In this document: positions 17,501 to 25,890 of the stretch, one piece after another
How the letters are laid out: each line of letters opens with the position of its first letter
Position numbering within the stretch: position 1 is the stretch's first letter
Origin: Arthrobacter mobilis
GTDB lineage: Bacteria; Actinomycetota; Actinomycetes; Actinomycetales; Micrococcaceae
Reading direction: 5' to 3'
DNA: 62,421 nt
Assembly: GCF_012395835.1 (NCBI RefSeq)
Contig: NZ_JAAZSQ010000024.1
Location: forward strand, 1-62,421
Notes under the pieces: generated by a model
What the model was told of the DNA's origin: nothing
The model's database searches: none
The model's input: only the letters and a program-made list of their open reading frames with translations
Translations under genes and position numbers: made by a program

Positions 17501-19338
17501 TCGGCCCGCTGACGGCGGCGGAAGTCGCCGAGCGCGTGCAGCTGCCCGGCCCGGAGGACACGGACGGCAACGCCTACGTGCAGCCACTGCTGACGGAGCT
17601 GGTGCGGGCCAACCGGGCGCTGGAGGTCCATGTCGCCGGTACCCCGCAGTGGGCCGCCATCGAGGACGCCGCCCGGCTGCGCGACGCGCTCGGCGTCCCG
17701 CTGCCGGTGGGCGTGCCGCTGGCCTTCATCGAGCCGGTCGCCGACCCGCTGGGGGACCTGGTCGGCCGCTATGCGCGCACCCACGGACCCTTCACCGCCG
17801 CCGAATGCGCCCGCCGCCTGGGCCTGGGCCCCGCCGTCGTCGCCGTCGCCCTGCAGCGGCTGCAGCGCGACGGCCGGGTGGTCGAGGGCGAGTTCCGCCC
17901 GGCAGCTACCGCCGAGCCTGAGTGGTGCGACGTCGAGGTGCTGCGCCGGATCCGGCGGCGCTCGCTGGCGGCGCTGCGCAAGGAAGTCGAACCGGTGGAA
18001 CCGGCGGCCTACGGCCGTTTCCTGCCGGCCTGGCAGAACGTCGGCGCCGGGCTGCGCGGGCTGGACGGCGTTGCCACCGTGGTGGACCAGCTCGCCGGCG
18101 TCCCGATCCCGGCCTCGGCCTGGGAGCCGCTGGTGCTGGCCTCCCGTGTGGACAACTATGCGCCCGCCATGCTGGACGAGCTGATGGCCACCGGCGAGAT
18201 CCTGTGGTCAGGGGCCGGGGCGCTGCCGGGCAACGACGGCTGGCTTTGCCTCCATTTGGCCGAAACGGCCGACCTGACGCTTAACCCGCAGCCGGACTTC
18301 GAACCGGGCGTGCTGCAATACGAGCTGCTCAACGTCCTCTCCGGCGGCGGCAGCCGGATCGGCGGCGCCTTGTTCTTCCGCCAGCTCGCGGACGCGCTGG
18401 CCGCCGCCGGCACCCAGGTGTCCGATGCCGACCTCGTCACCGCGCTCTGGGAGCTGGTCTGGGCCGGGCGGGCCGGCAACGACACCTTCGCCCCGGTGCG
18501 TGCCCTGCTCTCCGGCGGCACCACCGCGCACCGGCAGCGCCCCGCCACCCCGCGGGCCCGGACCGCCGGCTTCCGGCGTGCCGGCCGGCTGGGCCGGCTG
18601 CCCGGCGCGGACGGCCTGCGCGCCGGTGCCGGCCCGGCCGGTGTGCCCGCCCGCGGTGCACCGCCGCTGGCGGGCGGACGCTGGTCCCTGCTGCCCGCCG
18701 CGGAGGCGGACGCCACGGTGCGCGCACACGCCGCCGCCGAGCTGCTGCTGGACCGCTACGGGGTGGTCACCCGCGGGGCCGTGGGGGCCGAAGGGGTCCC
18801 CGGCGGCTTCGCGCTGATGTACAAGGTGCTGGCACGGCTGGAGGAAATGGGCCGGTGCCGGCGCGGCTACTTCATCGAACACCTCGGAGCCGCCCAGTTC
18901 GCGGTGCCGGCCACGGTGGACCGGCTGCGCTCCTATGTCCGGGACAGCCAGCTGGCCCCTGACACCGCCGGTGCCCCGGCCGCCGTCGCCCTGGCCGCCA
19001 CGGATCCGGCCAACCCCTACGGTGCCGCCCTGCCCTGGCCGGCGGTCGACGGCGGCCACCGGCCGGGGCGCAAGGCCGGCGCGGTGGTGGTGCTGGTGGA
19101 CGGCGAGCTGGCCCTGTATGTGGAGCGCGGCGGCAAGACGCTGCTGACCTTCACCGAGGACCCGGACGCGCTCACGCAGTGCGCGCGGGCGCTGGTGGAG
19201 GTGATCCGGCGCGGGGCCGCGGACAAGATGGCGGTGGAAAAGGTCAACGGCGTCCCGGTGCTCGATACCGAGCTGGCCCGGGCCCTGGCCGATGCCGGCT
19301 TCTACAGCACCCCGCGCGGGCTGAGGTTCCGTGCCTGA
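14536..19338 (+). CDS. lhr: ATP-dependent helicase Lhr
   Basis: A 1600-residue large helicase-related protein of the long bacterial Lhr type (about 1500 residues in mycobacteria), a 3'-5' ssDNA translocase and RNA:DNA helicase linked to DNA repair. It has the Walker A motif APTGSGKT at residues 61-68, the DEVH box near 198, a C-terminal RecA domain with ATSSLELGIDMG and QRVGRAGHQVG, and a winged-helix and long C-terminal region. GTG 14536 is the chosen start. The linker between RecA lobes (about residues 345-380) is encoded by a long palindrome listed separately, which may be an insertion that kept the frame. The last 8 bases overlap nei2, so the two repair genes are coupled. Confidence 0.93.
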   Translation: MPGDSLGYIGTNTYEAADPAVLDRFSPATRQWFTGAFSAPTPAQTGAWTAISRGAHALVVAPTGSGKTLAAFLWALDGFLQAAGDDAQLPLGDLPAPRQAAQRGTRVLYISPLKALGVDVERNLRAPLIGITQTARRLGLPAPQVTVGVRSGDTTAAERRQLLTRPPDILITTPESLFLMLTSKARETLAEVDTVILDEVHAVAGTKRGAHLAVSLERLDALLARPAQRIGLSATVEPLETVARFLGGSSPVDIVAPPAAKSWDLTVAVPVEDMTALVPPAADELDPNPQPASIWPHVEERIVDLIAENRSTIVFANSRRLAERLTARLNEIWAERQAASAAGPPWRSAPASNGGNETSSSPGGLSEVLKPPSSTSGAEPVLARAHHGSVSKDQRALIEDDLKTGRLRCVVATSSLELGIDMGAVDLVVQVESPQSVASGLQRVGRAGHQVGEVSRGALFPKHRQDLVNTTVTVERMLAGRIEPLFIPANPLDILAQQTVAATALGTIDVEEWFDVVRRSAPFATLPRSAFEATLDLLAGRYPSDEFAELRPRIIWDRVAGTITGRPGAQRLAVTSGGTIPDRGLFGVYLVGSEDPGTTGSARSKGGRRVGELDEEMVYESRVGDVFALGATSWRIEDITHDRVLVSPAFGQPGKLPFWKGDSLGRPVELGRALGAFVRELSGLPEDQARGRLAAGGLDEWAAGNLLAYLAEQREATDVIPSDRALVVERFHDELGDWRVVLHSPFGLPVHAPWALAVGARLQQRYGLDGSAMAADDGIVLRVPMMEDEPPGADLFLFDPEELEAIVTTEVGGSALFASRFRECAARALLLPRQNPAKRTPLWQQRQRSAQLLDVARKYPTFPIVLETVRECLQDVYDLPALQEIAARIERRELRMVETTTPQPSPFARSLLFGYVATFLYEGDSPLAERRAAALSLDPALLNDLLGRAELRELLDEGVIAQTERELQRLTEDRKVRGLEGIADLLRLLGPLTAAEVAERVQLPGPEDTDGNAYVQPLLTELVRANRALEVHVAGTPQWAAIEDAARLRDALGVPLPVGVPLAFIEPVADPLGDLVGRYARTHGPFTAAECARRLGLGPAVVAVALQRLQRDGRVVEGEFRPAATAEPEWCDVEVLRRIRRRSLAALRKEVEPVEPAAYGRFLPAWQNVGAGLRGLDGVATVVDQLAGVPIPASAWEPLVLASRVDNYAPAMLDELMATGEILWSGAGALPGNDGWLCLHLAETADLTLNPQPDFEPGVLQYELLNVLSGGGSRIGGALFFRQLADALAAAGTQVSDADLVTALWELVWAGRAGNDTFAPVRALLSGGTTAHRQRPATPRARTAGFRRAGRLGRLPGADGLRAGAGPAGVPARGAPPLAGGRWSLLPAAEADATVRAHAAAELLLDRYGVVTRGAVGAEGVPGGFALMYKVLARLEEMGRCRRGYFIEHLGAAQFAVPATVDRLRSYVRDSQLAPDTAGAPAAVALAATDPANPYGAALPWPAVDGGHRPGRKAGAVVVLVDGELALYVERGGKTLLTFTEDPDALTQCARALVEVIRRGAADKMAVEKVNGVPVLDTELARALADAGFYSTPRGLRFRA
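15575..15674. repeat. About 100-bp imperfect palindrome inside lhr
   Basis: The centre is AAGCCCT-GG-AGGGCTT (15615-15630). Moving outward, ACTTCC pairs with GGAAGT, GGCGGC (15595-15600) with GCCGCC (15645-15650), CGTCGA (15587-15592) with TCGACG (15655-15660), CCGG with CCGG, and GGTCGG with CCGAACC. The arms are about 45 bases each, interrupted by small internal loops. It encodes the Ser/Pro/Gly-rich linker between the two helicase lobes. Such an extended fold is unlikely to be needed for the protein and resembles a REP-like or MITE-like palindromic unit inserted in frame. Confidence 0.7.
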
Positions 19339-20149
19339 GGGCGATACCGTCTGGCGCACGGCCCGCCGGCTGCATGCCGCCCTGGCCGGGCGCCAGCTGC
19401 TGCGCACCGACTTCCGCGTGCCCCGCTACGCGACCCTGGACCTGTCCGGGCGGACCGTGGACGAGGCGGTCTCGCGCGGCAAGCACCTGCTCATCCGCGC
19501 CGGGGACCTGAGCATCCATTCTCACCTGTTGATGGAAGGCAGCTGGCAGGTCTACCGGCCCGGCGAGCGCTGGCGGAAGCCGGGCTTCCAGGCGCGGGTG
19601 GTGCTCGAAACGGCTGCGGCGACGGCGGTCGGCTTCCAGCTGGGCCTGCTGGACGTGGTGCCGCGTTCCCGCGAGGACGAGGTGGTCGGGCACCTGGGGC
19701 CCGACCTGCTCGGCCCGGACTGGGACGAGGACGAGGCCCTGCGCCGGCTCCGGCTGGACCCGGAACGGCCGGTGGGGCTGGCGCTGCTGGACCAGCGCAA
19801 CCTGGCCGGGATCGGCAACATCTACCGCTGCGAAGTCTGCTTCCTGGCCCGGGTGCATCCGCTCACCCCGGTGGCCGAGGTCCCGGACCTGCAGCAGGTG
19901 GTCCGCCTGTCCAAGCAGCTGCTGGAGGCGAACAAGGACCGGGGCGCGCGCAGTACCACGGGCGGACCTGCCGGAGGCACCATCGGCCGCGCGGGCGGCT
20001 ACTGGGTCTACGGGCGGGCCCGGCAACCGTGCCGGCGCTGCGGCGGGCCGGTAGCCTACGCCCGGCTCGGCAACACGGAACTGGATCAGCGCGATCTCTA
20101 CTACTGCCCGCGCTGCCAGCCCGGTCCCGCCGCAGGCCCCACCGTATGA
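19331..20149 (+). CDS. nei2: Endonuclease VIII-type DNA glycosylase Nei2
   Basis: A 272-residue bifunctional DNA glycosylase/AP lyase of the Fpg/Nei family that removes oxidised pyrimidines. The N-terminal PEGDT after the initiator residue provides the catalytic proline and glutamate; SRGKHLLIR and IHSHLLMEGSW are conserved glycosylase-core segments; NLAGIGNIYRCEVCF is the helix-two-turn-helix. A C-terminal zinc finger (CRRCG and YYCPRC) completes it. GTG 19331 lies inside the end of lhr, so the two are co-translated. Confidence 0.93.
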   Translation: MPEGDTVWRTARRLHAALAGRQLLRTDFRVPRYATLDLSGRTVDEAVSRGKHLLIRAGDLSIHSHLLMEGSWQVYRPGERWRKPGFQARVVLETAAATAVGFQLGLLDVVPRSREDEVVGHLGPDLLGPDWDEDEALRRLRLDPERPVGLALLDQRNLAGIGNIYRCEVCFLARVHPLTPVAEVPDLQQVVRLSKQLLEANKDRGARSTTGGPAGGTIGRAGGYWVYGRARQPCRRCGGPVAYARLGNTELDQRDLYYCPRCQPGPAAGPTV

Positions 20150-20177
20150 TGGTCAGGACTATTCCATAGGGGGGACG

Positions 20178-22169
20178 ATGAGCTGGGTGCTGGACTGGGT
20201 TCCGACCATTCCCGCCCTGGCTGTAACTGTCCTGTTCCTGCTCGGGCCGGGCCTGGCCTGGGGCGCGGTGCTGGGCCTGCGCCGGCTGACCCTGCTGGCC
20301 GCGGCCGGGCCGCTGAGCATCACGGCCATCGCCGCCGCCGCCGAGCTGGGCGGGTTGACCGGCTGGTCCTGGTCCTGGCCGGTCCTGCTGACCGTCACCG
20401 CCGCCGTGGCCGTGCTGCTGGCCCTGGCCAGGCGGCAGGTACTCACCCGGTGGCGCGTGCCGGTGCACCACAATTCCGCGGCCCTCCCGCCGCCGGCGCC
20501 GTGGCGTTCGATCGCGCTGGCCTGGGCGGTTCCGGGCGTGTTCCTGGGCGCGGTGCTGCTGGGAATTTTCGGCAGTCCGGAGAACATCGCCCAGTCGCAC
20601 GACAACATCTTCCACCTCAACGCGCTGCGCTACATTGCCGAGACGGGCAACGGCTCGTCCCTGTCCCTGGGCTACCTGGGCACCGTCGGCGGCGGCACCT
20701 TCTATCCGGCCGGCTGGCACGACGCCGTCTCGCTCGTCCAGAGCGCCACCGGCATCTCGATCCCGGCGGCCATCAACGTCACCAACCTGGTCATCGTCAC
20801 CTGCCTGTGGCCGCTGGGCTGCCTGTTCCTGGTCAGCCGCGTCACCGGCGAGCGCACCCTGCCGCTGCTGGTGGCGGCGGTCCTCGCCACCGCCTACAGC
20901 ACCTTCCCGTACCTGCTGCTGGAATTCGGCGTGGTCTACCCGTTCCTGCTCTCGATGGCGATCTTCCCGGTGGCCCTGGGCCTGGTCATCCAGCTGCTGC
21001 GGCTGGGGGTGCCGGCGGCGCTGTCCACCGAAGCCACCGCGCTGGTGCTGGCCGCGCTGCTGCCGGGCATGGCGCTGGCCCATCCGGCCTCCATCCTGGC
21101 CCTGGCCGCCCTGTCCGTTCCCCCGGTCCTGGCAGCGGCGCGCCGGACCTGGTGCCGGGCTGCCGGTCCGGGGAACGCGCAACTGCGGCGCACGGCCGCC
21201 ATGCTCGCCGCCGGCTACCTGGCCGCCGTCGTCATTGTCTGGGTGCTGGTCCGCCCGGGCCGCAGCAGCACGCGCAACTGGGACAACCTGGGCCACGTGC
21301 TGCGCTCGATGGTGGAGGTCTTCACCCATGGGGCGATCGACAAGCCCATGGCCATCCTGCCCACGGTGCTGACGGTGGTCGGCGCCGCCGTCATCCTCAA
21401 CACCCGCAAACACCGCTGGGCGCTGGGCATCTTCCTGCTGGCCGCGGTGTTCTACGTGGCGGGCAACTGGAAGGAGGCCCCGGATCTGCGCTGGTGGATC
21501 ACCGGCGTGTTCTACAACGACTTCTTCCGGATCAGCGCCCTGCTGCCAGCCGCCGGGATCCTCACCGCCGCCATCGGCGGCACCGCGCTGGCCAGTACCG
21601 CCCGGTCCTTCTTCCGCGCCTGGCTGGCCAAGCGGGACCGGAAGCAGCCGGCCTGGCTGCGGCCGGCCGCCACCGCCGTGCTGGTGGTGGTCAGCCTGGC
21701 CGTGGTGCCGTTCTTCGCCGTCATGCGCGGGATCAACGACGCCGCGGCGAAGTACCGGTTCACCGAGGCGTCGCCGCTGCTGTCCTCGGACGAACTGGCC
21801 CTGATCAAGCGGCTGCCCCAGGTGGTGCCCGCCGGCGCGGTGACGGTCGGGGACCCGCTGACCGGGGCGGCGCTGTCGTATTCCTATACCGGGATCAAGA
21901 CGCTGCTGCCCTCCGGGGAACGGGCCCCGCGGGCCGACGCCCAACTGCTGCTGGACCGGCTGGACGAGATGACCACGGACCCGGCCGTCTGCCCGGTGGT
22001 GCGCGAACACAATGTGCAGTACGTGCTGGACTTCGGCAAACAATCGGTCAGCTGGGACAAGGTCCCGCACATGCCGGGGCTGGACAACCTCTCCCCGGCC
22101 ACCGGCTTCGAACTGGTGGACCAGCAGGGACAGGATGCCCGGCTGTACCGGATCACCGGCTGCAGCTAG
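20178..22169 (+). CDS. Large multi-pass membrane protein (DUF6541-like)
   Basis: A 663-residue integral membrane protein with about 12 predicted hydrophobic helices and a C-terminal extracytoplasmic domain of about 130 residues. An exterior loop with SHDNIFHLNALRYIAETGN and TFYPAGWHD resembles glycosyltransferase-C-fold proteins and the actinobacterial DUF6541 family. The role is unknown; cell-envelope glycosylation is possible. The ATG follows GGGGGGAC. It stands alone, 28 nt after nei2. Confidence 0.75.
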   Translation: MSWVLDWVPTIPALAVTVLFLLGPGLAWGAVLGLRRLTLLAAAGPLSITAIAAAAELGGLTGWSWSWPVLLTVTAAVAVLLALARRQVLTRWRVPVHHNSAALPPPAPWRSIALAWAVPGVFLGAVLLGIFGSPENIAQSHDNIFHLNALRYIAETGNGSSLSLGYLGTVGGGTFYPAGWHDAVSLVQSATGISIPAAINVTNLVIVTCLWPLGCLFLVSRVTGERTLPLLVAAVLATAYSTFPYLLLEFGVVYPFLLSMAIFPVALGLVIQLLRLGVPAALSTEATALVLAALLPGMALAHPASILALAALSVPPVLAAARRTWCRAAGPGNAQLRRTAAMLAAGYLAAVVIVWVLVRPGRSSTRNWDNLGHVLRSMVEVFTHGAIDKPMAILPTVLTVVGAAVILNTRKHRWALGIFLLAAVFYVAGNWKEAPDLRWWITGVFYNDFFRISALLPAAGILTAAIGGTALASTARSFFRAWLAKRDRKQPAWLRPAATAVLVVVSLAVVPFFAVMRGINDAAAKYRFTEASPLLSSDELALIKRLPQVVPAGAVTVGDPLTGAALSYSYTGIKTLLPSGERAPRADAQLLLDRLDEMTTDPAVCPVVREHNVQYVLDFGKQSVSWDKVPHMPGLDNLSPATGFELVDQQGQDARLYRITGCS

Positions 22170-22266
22170 CGTTCGCCGCAAGCGCCGCGGGCCCCGCCGC
22201 GGGCGAAGCGGGTGGTGGGAAGGTCCGACGCGCTGAGCCGTCCCGGCGCCGGAGTAGAGTGTGCGC

Positions 22267-23016
22267 ATGGAGACTCCTGCTCCCGTCGTCGAAGCGACGC
22301 CGCGGCGGATCCGGGTCCGGCTCGGGGACCGGCTGGTCGCCGACAGCAGCCGGGCGCTGCTGCTGATCCAGTACGGCGAACACCGGCTGCCCACCTACTA
22401 TCTTCCGGCCGGTGACGTCCTCGCCGGTGCCCTGGCCGAAGAGGCCCCCGGCCCCCGCGGCGAGCGGACCTGGACCGTCCGGGCCGGCGGCAGGCAGGCC
22501 GCGGGCGCGGCCCGGGCGCACCCGGACCCTTCCGGCGTGTTCGCCCCGCTCGCCGGCCACATCACCTTCTCCTGGCGGCAGCTGGAGTGGTACGAGGAGG
22601 ACGAGCGCGTCTTCGTGCATGCGCGCGATCCGTACAAACGCGTGGATACCCTGCGCAGCTCCCGCCGGGTGCAGGTGTCCGCCGGCGGGCAGGTGGTGGC
22701 GGACAGCATCCGGCCGCTGCTGCTCTTCGAGACGCACCTGCCCACGCGCTACTATCTGCCGTTCGAGGACGTGCGCACCGGGCTGCTCGAAGCCAGCGAC
22801 ACCGTCACCGCCTGCCCGTACAAGGGCCAGGCCCGCTACTGGTCCTTGCGCGCCGGGGACACCTTCGTGCGCGATGCAGCCTGGAGCTACCCGGATCCGG
22901 TCCCGGAGAATCCCAAGATCCGCGGCCTGGTCTGCTTCTTCAACGAACGGGTCGACCTGGACGTGGACGGGGTCCGGCTGCAGCGGCCCATCACGGCCTG
23001 GTCCGTCGCGGAGTAG
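22267..23016 (+). CDS. Protein with two DUF427 domains
   Basis: A 249-residue protein with two DUF427 repeats. The first (about 10-110) has RVRLGDRLVADSSRALLL and LPTYYLPAGDV; the second (about 125-240) has VQVSAGGQVVADSIRPLLLF and LPTRYYLPFEDV, then CPYKGQARYWSL. DUF427 proteins are small beta-rich folds without a settled function. The ATG at 22267 lies 6 nt after TAGAGT (22255-22260), which fits a leaderless transcript; a GTG at 22261 is in frame. The first copy lacks the CPYKG motif seen in the second, so one domain may have lost its active site. Confidence 0.82.
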   Translation: METPAPVVEATPRRIRVRLGDRLVADSSRALLLIQYGEHRLPTYYLPAGDVLAGALAEEAPGPRGERTWTVRAGGRQAAGAARAHPDPSGVFAPLAGHITFSWRQLEWYEEDERVFVHARDPYKRVDTLRSSRRVQVSAGGQVVADSIRPLLLFETHLPTRYYLPFEDVRTGLLEASDTVTACPYKGQARYWSLRAGDTFVRDAAWSYPDPVPENPKIRGLVCFFNERVDLDVDGVRLQRPITAWSVAE

Positions 23017-23045
23017 CCGGCGGGCCGGACCGGTACCCTTGATGG

Positions 23046-23981
23046 GTGATGAAATCCCCTCTGCCCGTGCGCGACGGCGTCAATGCCACCCGCCTGCGCC
23101 TGCCCGCCGAGGGCCCCTGGGCCACCGCCCTGGACTACATGCTGCACCGCTGGGGCCATGTGGACCCGGACGGCATCCTGGAGCGCTTCGACCGCGGCGA
23201 GATCGTCGGCGAGGGCGGGGTCCGGCTGCACCGGGGCACGCCGCTGGCCGAGCACACCTTCATCTGGTACTACCGGACGCTGCCGTCCGAGCAGCGCCTC
23301 CCGGTGGAAGTGGACATCCTGCACCAGGACGAGAACATCCTGGTCGTGGACAAGCCGCATTTCCTGCCCACGACCCCGGGCGGCACCTACATCAGCGAGT
23401 CCGCCCTGGTCCGGCTGCGGGTCCGGCTAGGGATCCCGGACCTGATCCCGATGCACCGGCTGGACCGGCTCACCGCCGGCGTGCTGCTCTTTTCCACCAA
23501 TCCGGACACCCGCGGCAAGTACCAGGTGCTGTTCGAAAAGCGCCGGGTGCAGAAGGAATACGAGGCGGTCGCCCCCGTGGACCCGGCCCACGAGTTCCCG
23601 CTGCTGGTGCGCAACCGGATGGTCAAGTCCCGCACCTACCTGCTGGCCGAAACCGTGCCGGGCGAGCCGAATACCGAGACCCGGATCGAGCTGCTCGAGG
23701 CCCGCGGCGGGCTGGGCCGGTACCGGCTCGAGCCGCACACCGGCAAGACCCACCAGCTGCGCGTGCATATGGCCTCGCTGGGCATCGGGATCCTGCACGA
23801 CCCGTTCTACCCGGTGCTGCTGGACAAGGCCCCGGACGACTTCGACCGCCCGCTGCAGCTGCTGGCGCGCGGCATCCGGTTCACCGACCCGCTGTCCGGC
23901 CGGCCCGTGGAGTACCGCAGCCGGCTGGAGCTCTCCGAATGGGCCGCAGCCGGCGCCTGCGAAGTGGGTGCCGGCGCCTGA
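23046..23981 (+). CDS. RluA-family pseudouridine synthase
   Basis: A 311-residue pseudouridine synthase of the RluA group. The catalytic aspartate lies in PMHRLDRLTAGVLL; ILHQDENILVVDKPHFLPT and KTHQLRVHMASLGI are conserved neighbours. The N-terminal 85 residues may form an S4-like RNA-binding region. The target (23S rRNA or tRNA) cannot be read from the sequence. TACCCT at 23034-23039 precedes the GTG start by 6 nt, suggesting a leaderless mRNA; the next codon is ATG. Confidence 0.9.
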   Translation: MMKSPLPVRDGVNATRLRLPAEGPWATALDYMLHRWGHVDPDGILERFDRGEIVGEGGVRLHRGTPLAEHTFIWYYRTLPSEQRLPVEVDILHQDENILVVDKPHFLPTTPGGTYISESALVRLRVRLGIPDLIPMHRLDRLTAGVLLFSTNPDTRGKYQVLFEKRRVQKEYEAVAPVDPAHEFPLLVRNRMVKSRTYLLAETVPGEPNTETRIELLEARGGLGRYRLEPHTGKTHQLRVHMASLGIGILHDPFYPVLLDKAPDDFDRPLQLLARGIRFTDPLSGRPVEYRSRLELSEWAAAGACEVGAGA

Positions 23982-24061
23982 ACGGCTTACGGCCCCCGGA
24001 CCCCCGCGCCGTGAATGCTGCGGTCAGCCTGCGGAGGCGGACACGCGCACCGCGCTGTGGC

Positions 24062-24180
24062 TATGGCGCCGCCGAACTCTTCGGCGGCATCAAGCGTTCC
24101 GGCGCCGGCCGCGAACTGGGCAAACACGGCATGGACGAGTTTGTGAACCGCAAGCTCATCCGCACCGCAAAGTCGCCGGC
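24062..24180 (+). pseudogene. Aldehyde dehydrogenase C-terminal remnant
   Basis: One frame reads AAELFGGIKRSGAGRELGKH and then GMDEFVNRKLIRTA, the invariant C-terminus of NAD(P)-dependent succinate-semialdehyde/aldehyde dehydrogenases (the family has PFGGxKxSGxGRE...EFxNxK). Nothing upstream in this frame belongs to that family, and no stop codon ends it properly before it runs into the macro-domain gene on the other strand. It is the leftover of a deleted gene. Confidence 0.8.
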
Positions 24181-24699
24181 TCAGCCGGCCAGCTCGGCGT
24201 GGACGCGCCGGAACACTTCGGCCAGCGGCGGGTTGAACAGCACGAACTCCACCAGCTGAACCCCGCCGTCGTGTCCCAGGGCAGCGCCCAGGCCCGCCCG
24301 GGCCACGGTTTCGGCGTCCCAGCCGAACACGCCGGCCCCGATGGCCGGGAAGGCGACGCTGCGGGCCCCGACCTCCTCGGCCACCAGCAGGCTCTGCCGG
24401 AAGGCGGAGGCCAGCAGCCCGGCATCGGTCTGCCCGGCCCTGCGGTTGGGCCCCACCGTGTGGATGACCCAGCGGGCCGGCAGCCGGAAGCCCGGGGTGG
24501 CCACGGCCTGTCCCGCCGGCAGCCCGTCGGGCAATCTGGTCCGGCGCAGCTCGCGGCAGGCAGCCAGCAGCTCCGGACCCGCGGCGGCGTGGATGGCACC
24601 GTCCACCCCGCCGCCGCCGAGCAGGCCGGAGTTGGCGGCGTTCACCACGGCGTCCACCGCACGGGTGGTGATGTCGCCCTCCAGAATGCTGATTTCCAT
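24181..24699 (-). CDS. Macro-domain protein, probable O-acetyl-ADP-ribose deacetylase
   Basis: A 172-residue single macro domain: ISILEGDITTRAVDAVVNAA, NSGLLGGGGVDGAIHAAAGP and FPAIGAGVFGWD are the ADP-ribose-binding motifs. The family hydrolyses O-acetyl-ADP-ribose or removes ADP-ribose from proteins and nucleic acids. The start is uncertain: ATG 24699 lies only 2 nt after GGGAGG, and GTG 24717 in the same frame is the alternative. It is divergent from the gene at 24747 across about 30-47 bases. Confidence 0.88.
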   Translation of the reverse strand: MEISILEGDITTRAVDAVVNAANSGLLGGGGVDGAIHAAAGPELLAACRELRRTRLPDGLPAGQAVATPGFRLPARWVIHTVGPNRRAGQTDAGLLASAFRQSLLVAEEVGARSVAFPAIGAGVFGWDAETVARAGLGAALGHDGGVQLVEFVLFNPPLAEVFRRVHAELAG

Positions 24700-24746
24700 G
24701 GCCTCCCAGTCTGCCACCGGAGCCGCCGCACGGCTACATTGAAGAG

Positions 24747-25568
24747 GTGGATGCGCTTCGCCAGCTCGCCGTCACGCTGTCCATGGCCGCCTGCGGCTTC
24801 ACCGCGGTGCGAAGCTCCGGCCTGGCCGGCGGACCTTCCGTCGCCGACGCCGCCGGCGGTGCCTTCGCGCCGGGCCGGACGCTGCTGTCCCTGGACACCG
24901 GCGCGTTCCTGGTCTGGATCCCGATTTACCTGGGCCTGCTGGCCTACACCGTCTTCCAATGGTGGCCGTCCCAGCGCCGCAGCCCGCGGCAGCGCCGCAT
25001 GGGCTGGCTGGCGGCGGCCTCGATGCTGCTCAACGCAGCCTGGCTGCTGGCCGCGCAGGCCGGTTCCGTCGGCCTGACGTTCCTGGCCATGCTGGCCCTG
25101 CTGCCGGCGCTGGCCGCCGCGGTGCACATCCTGAACCTGTGGCCCGACGCGAGCCGGGGCGACAGCCTGCTGGTGGATGCGCCGATGGGCCTGTACCTGG
25201 GCTGGATCATGGCTGCTGCCGGCGCCAATGCTGCCATCTGGCTGGCCGCGCGGCAGGTCCGGTTCGGGGACGCGACGGTATGGGCGGTGCTGGCCGTCGC
25301 CGCCATCTCGTACGCCGGCGCGGCGGCCGCGATGTCCGGCCGCGGCCGGATGTCGGTGGCGCTCGGCCTGGGCTGGGCCCTGGCTTGGCTGGTGGCCGGG
25401 CGCTGGGCCGGCGAACCGCACTCGGTCCCGGTGGCCGTCGCCGCCGGCTTCGGCTGCTTCTTCGTGCTGGTCTGCGCCCTGGCCCGCCGGTTCCAGGTGG
25501 AGCACCACGAACGGCTGAGCCTGCGCCGCGGCTACCCCCTGTTCGTCCTGACCCCGCCGCCATCCTGA
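24747..25568 (+). CDS. TspO/MBR-like tryptophan-rich membrane protein
   Basis: A 273-residue membrane protein with about eight hydrophobic helices. LVWIPIYLGLLAYTVFQWWP and WLLAAQAG with MGLYLGWIMAAAGANAAIWL match the actinobacterial tryptophan-rich sensory protein group related to TspO, which binds tetrapyrroles in better studied members. TACATT (24735-24740) lies 6 nt before the GTG start, consistent with a leaderless transcript. Ligand and role are unknown. Confidence 0.7.
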   Translation: MDALRQLAVTLSMAACGFTAVRSSGLAGGPSVADAAGGAFAPGRTLLSLDTGAFLVWIPIYLGLLAYTVFQWWPSQRRSPRQRRMGWLAAASMLLNAAWLLAAQAGSVGLTFLAMLALLPALAAAVHILNLWPDASRGDSLLVDAPMGLYLGWIMAAAGANAAIWLAARQVRFGDATVWAVLAVAAISYAGAAAAMSGRGRMSVALGLGWALAWLVAGRWAGEPHSVPVAVAAGFGCFFVLVCALARRFQVEHHERLSLRRGYPLFVLTPPPS

Positions 25569-25578
25569 CGCCGGCAGC

Positions 25579-25887
25579 TCAGCCGACCGGTTCCCAGCGC
25601 CCGCGCACCCGCCGCAGCACCTGCAGCTGCCCGGTAACGGCTACCTCGTCCACCGCCTCGCGCATGTTCGCCCCGGCCTGCAGCGCCTGCCGGTCCTCGA
25701 TCTCCCGCGCGGTCGCCTCCACGGTGAACCGGACCGCGATCCGGGGCACTCCCCCGGCAATCTCCAGCTGGTTGGCCTCCACCACATGGGCGGAGCCGAC
25801 GGCGCCGACCGCCGCCTCCATCACCTGCTCCGGCGCATGTCCGGGACGCAGGCCGGCAATGCCCAGCTGGGCCCGGTAGGAAGGCAC
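25579..25887 (-). CDS. Conserved small protein coupled to ppc, unknown function
   Basis: A 102-residue soluble protein with alternating hydrophobic/charged strands (EIAGGVPRIAVRFTVEATAR) and no motif I recognise. The GTG start is 3 nt after the ppc stop, so it is almost certainly translated from the ppc mRNA. It might be a small alpha/beta ligand-binding domain; a role in modulating PEP carboxylase is only a guess from position. Confidence 0.6.
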   Translation of the reverse strand: MPSYRAQLGIAGLRPGHAPEQVMEAAVGAVGSAHVVEANQLEIAGGVPRIAVRFTVEATAREIEDRQALQAGANMREAVDEVAVTGQLQVLRRVRGRWEPVG

Positions 25888-25890
25888 GGG

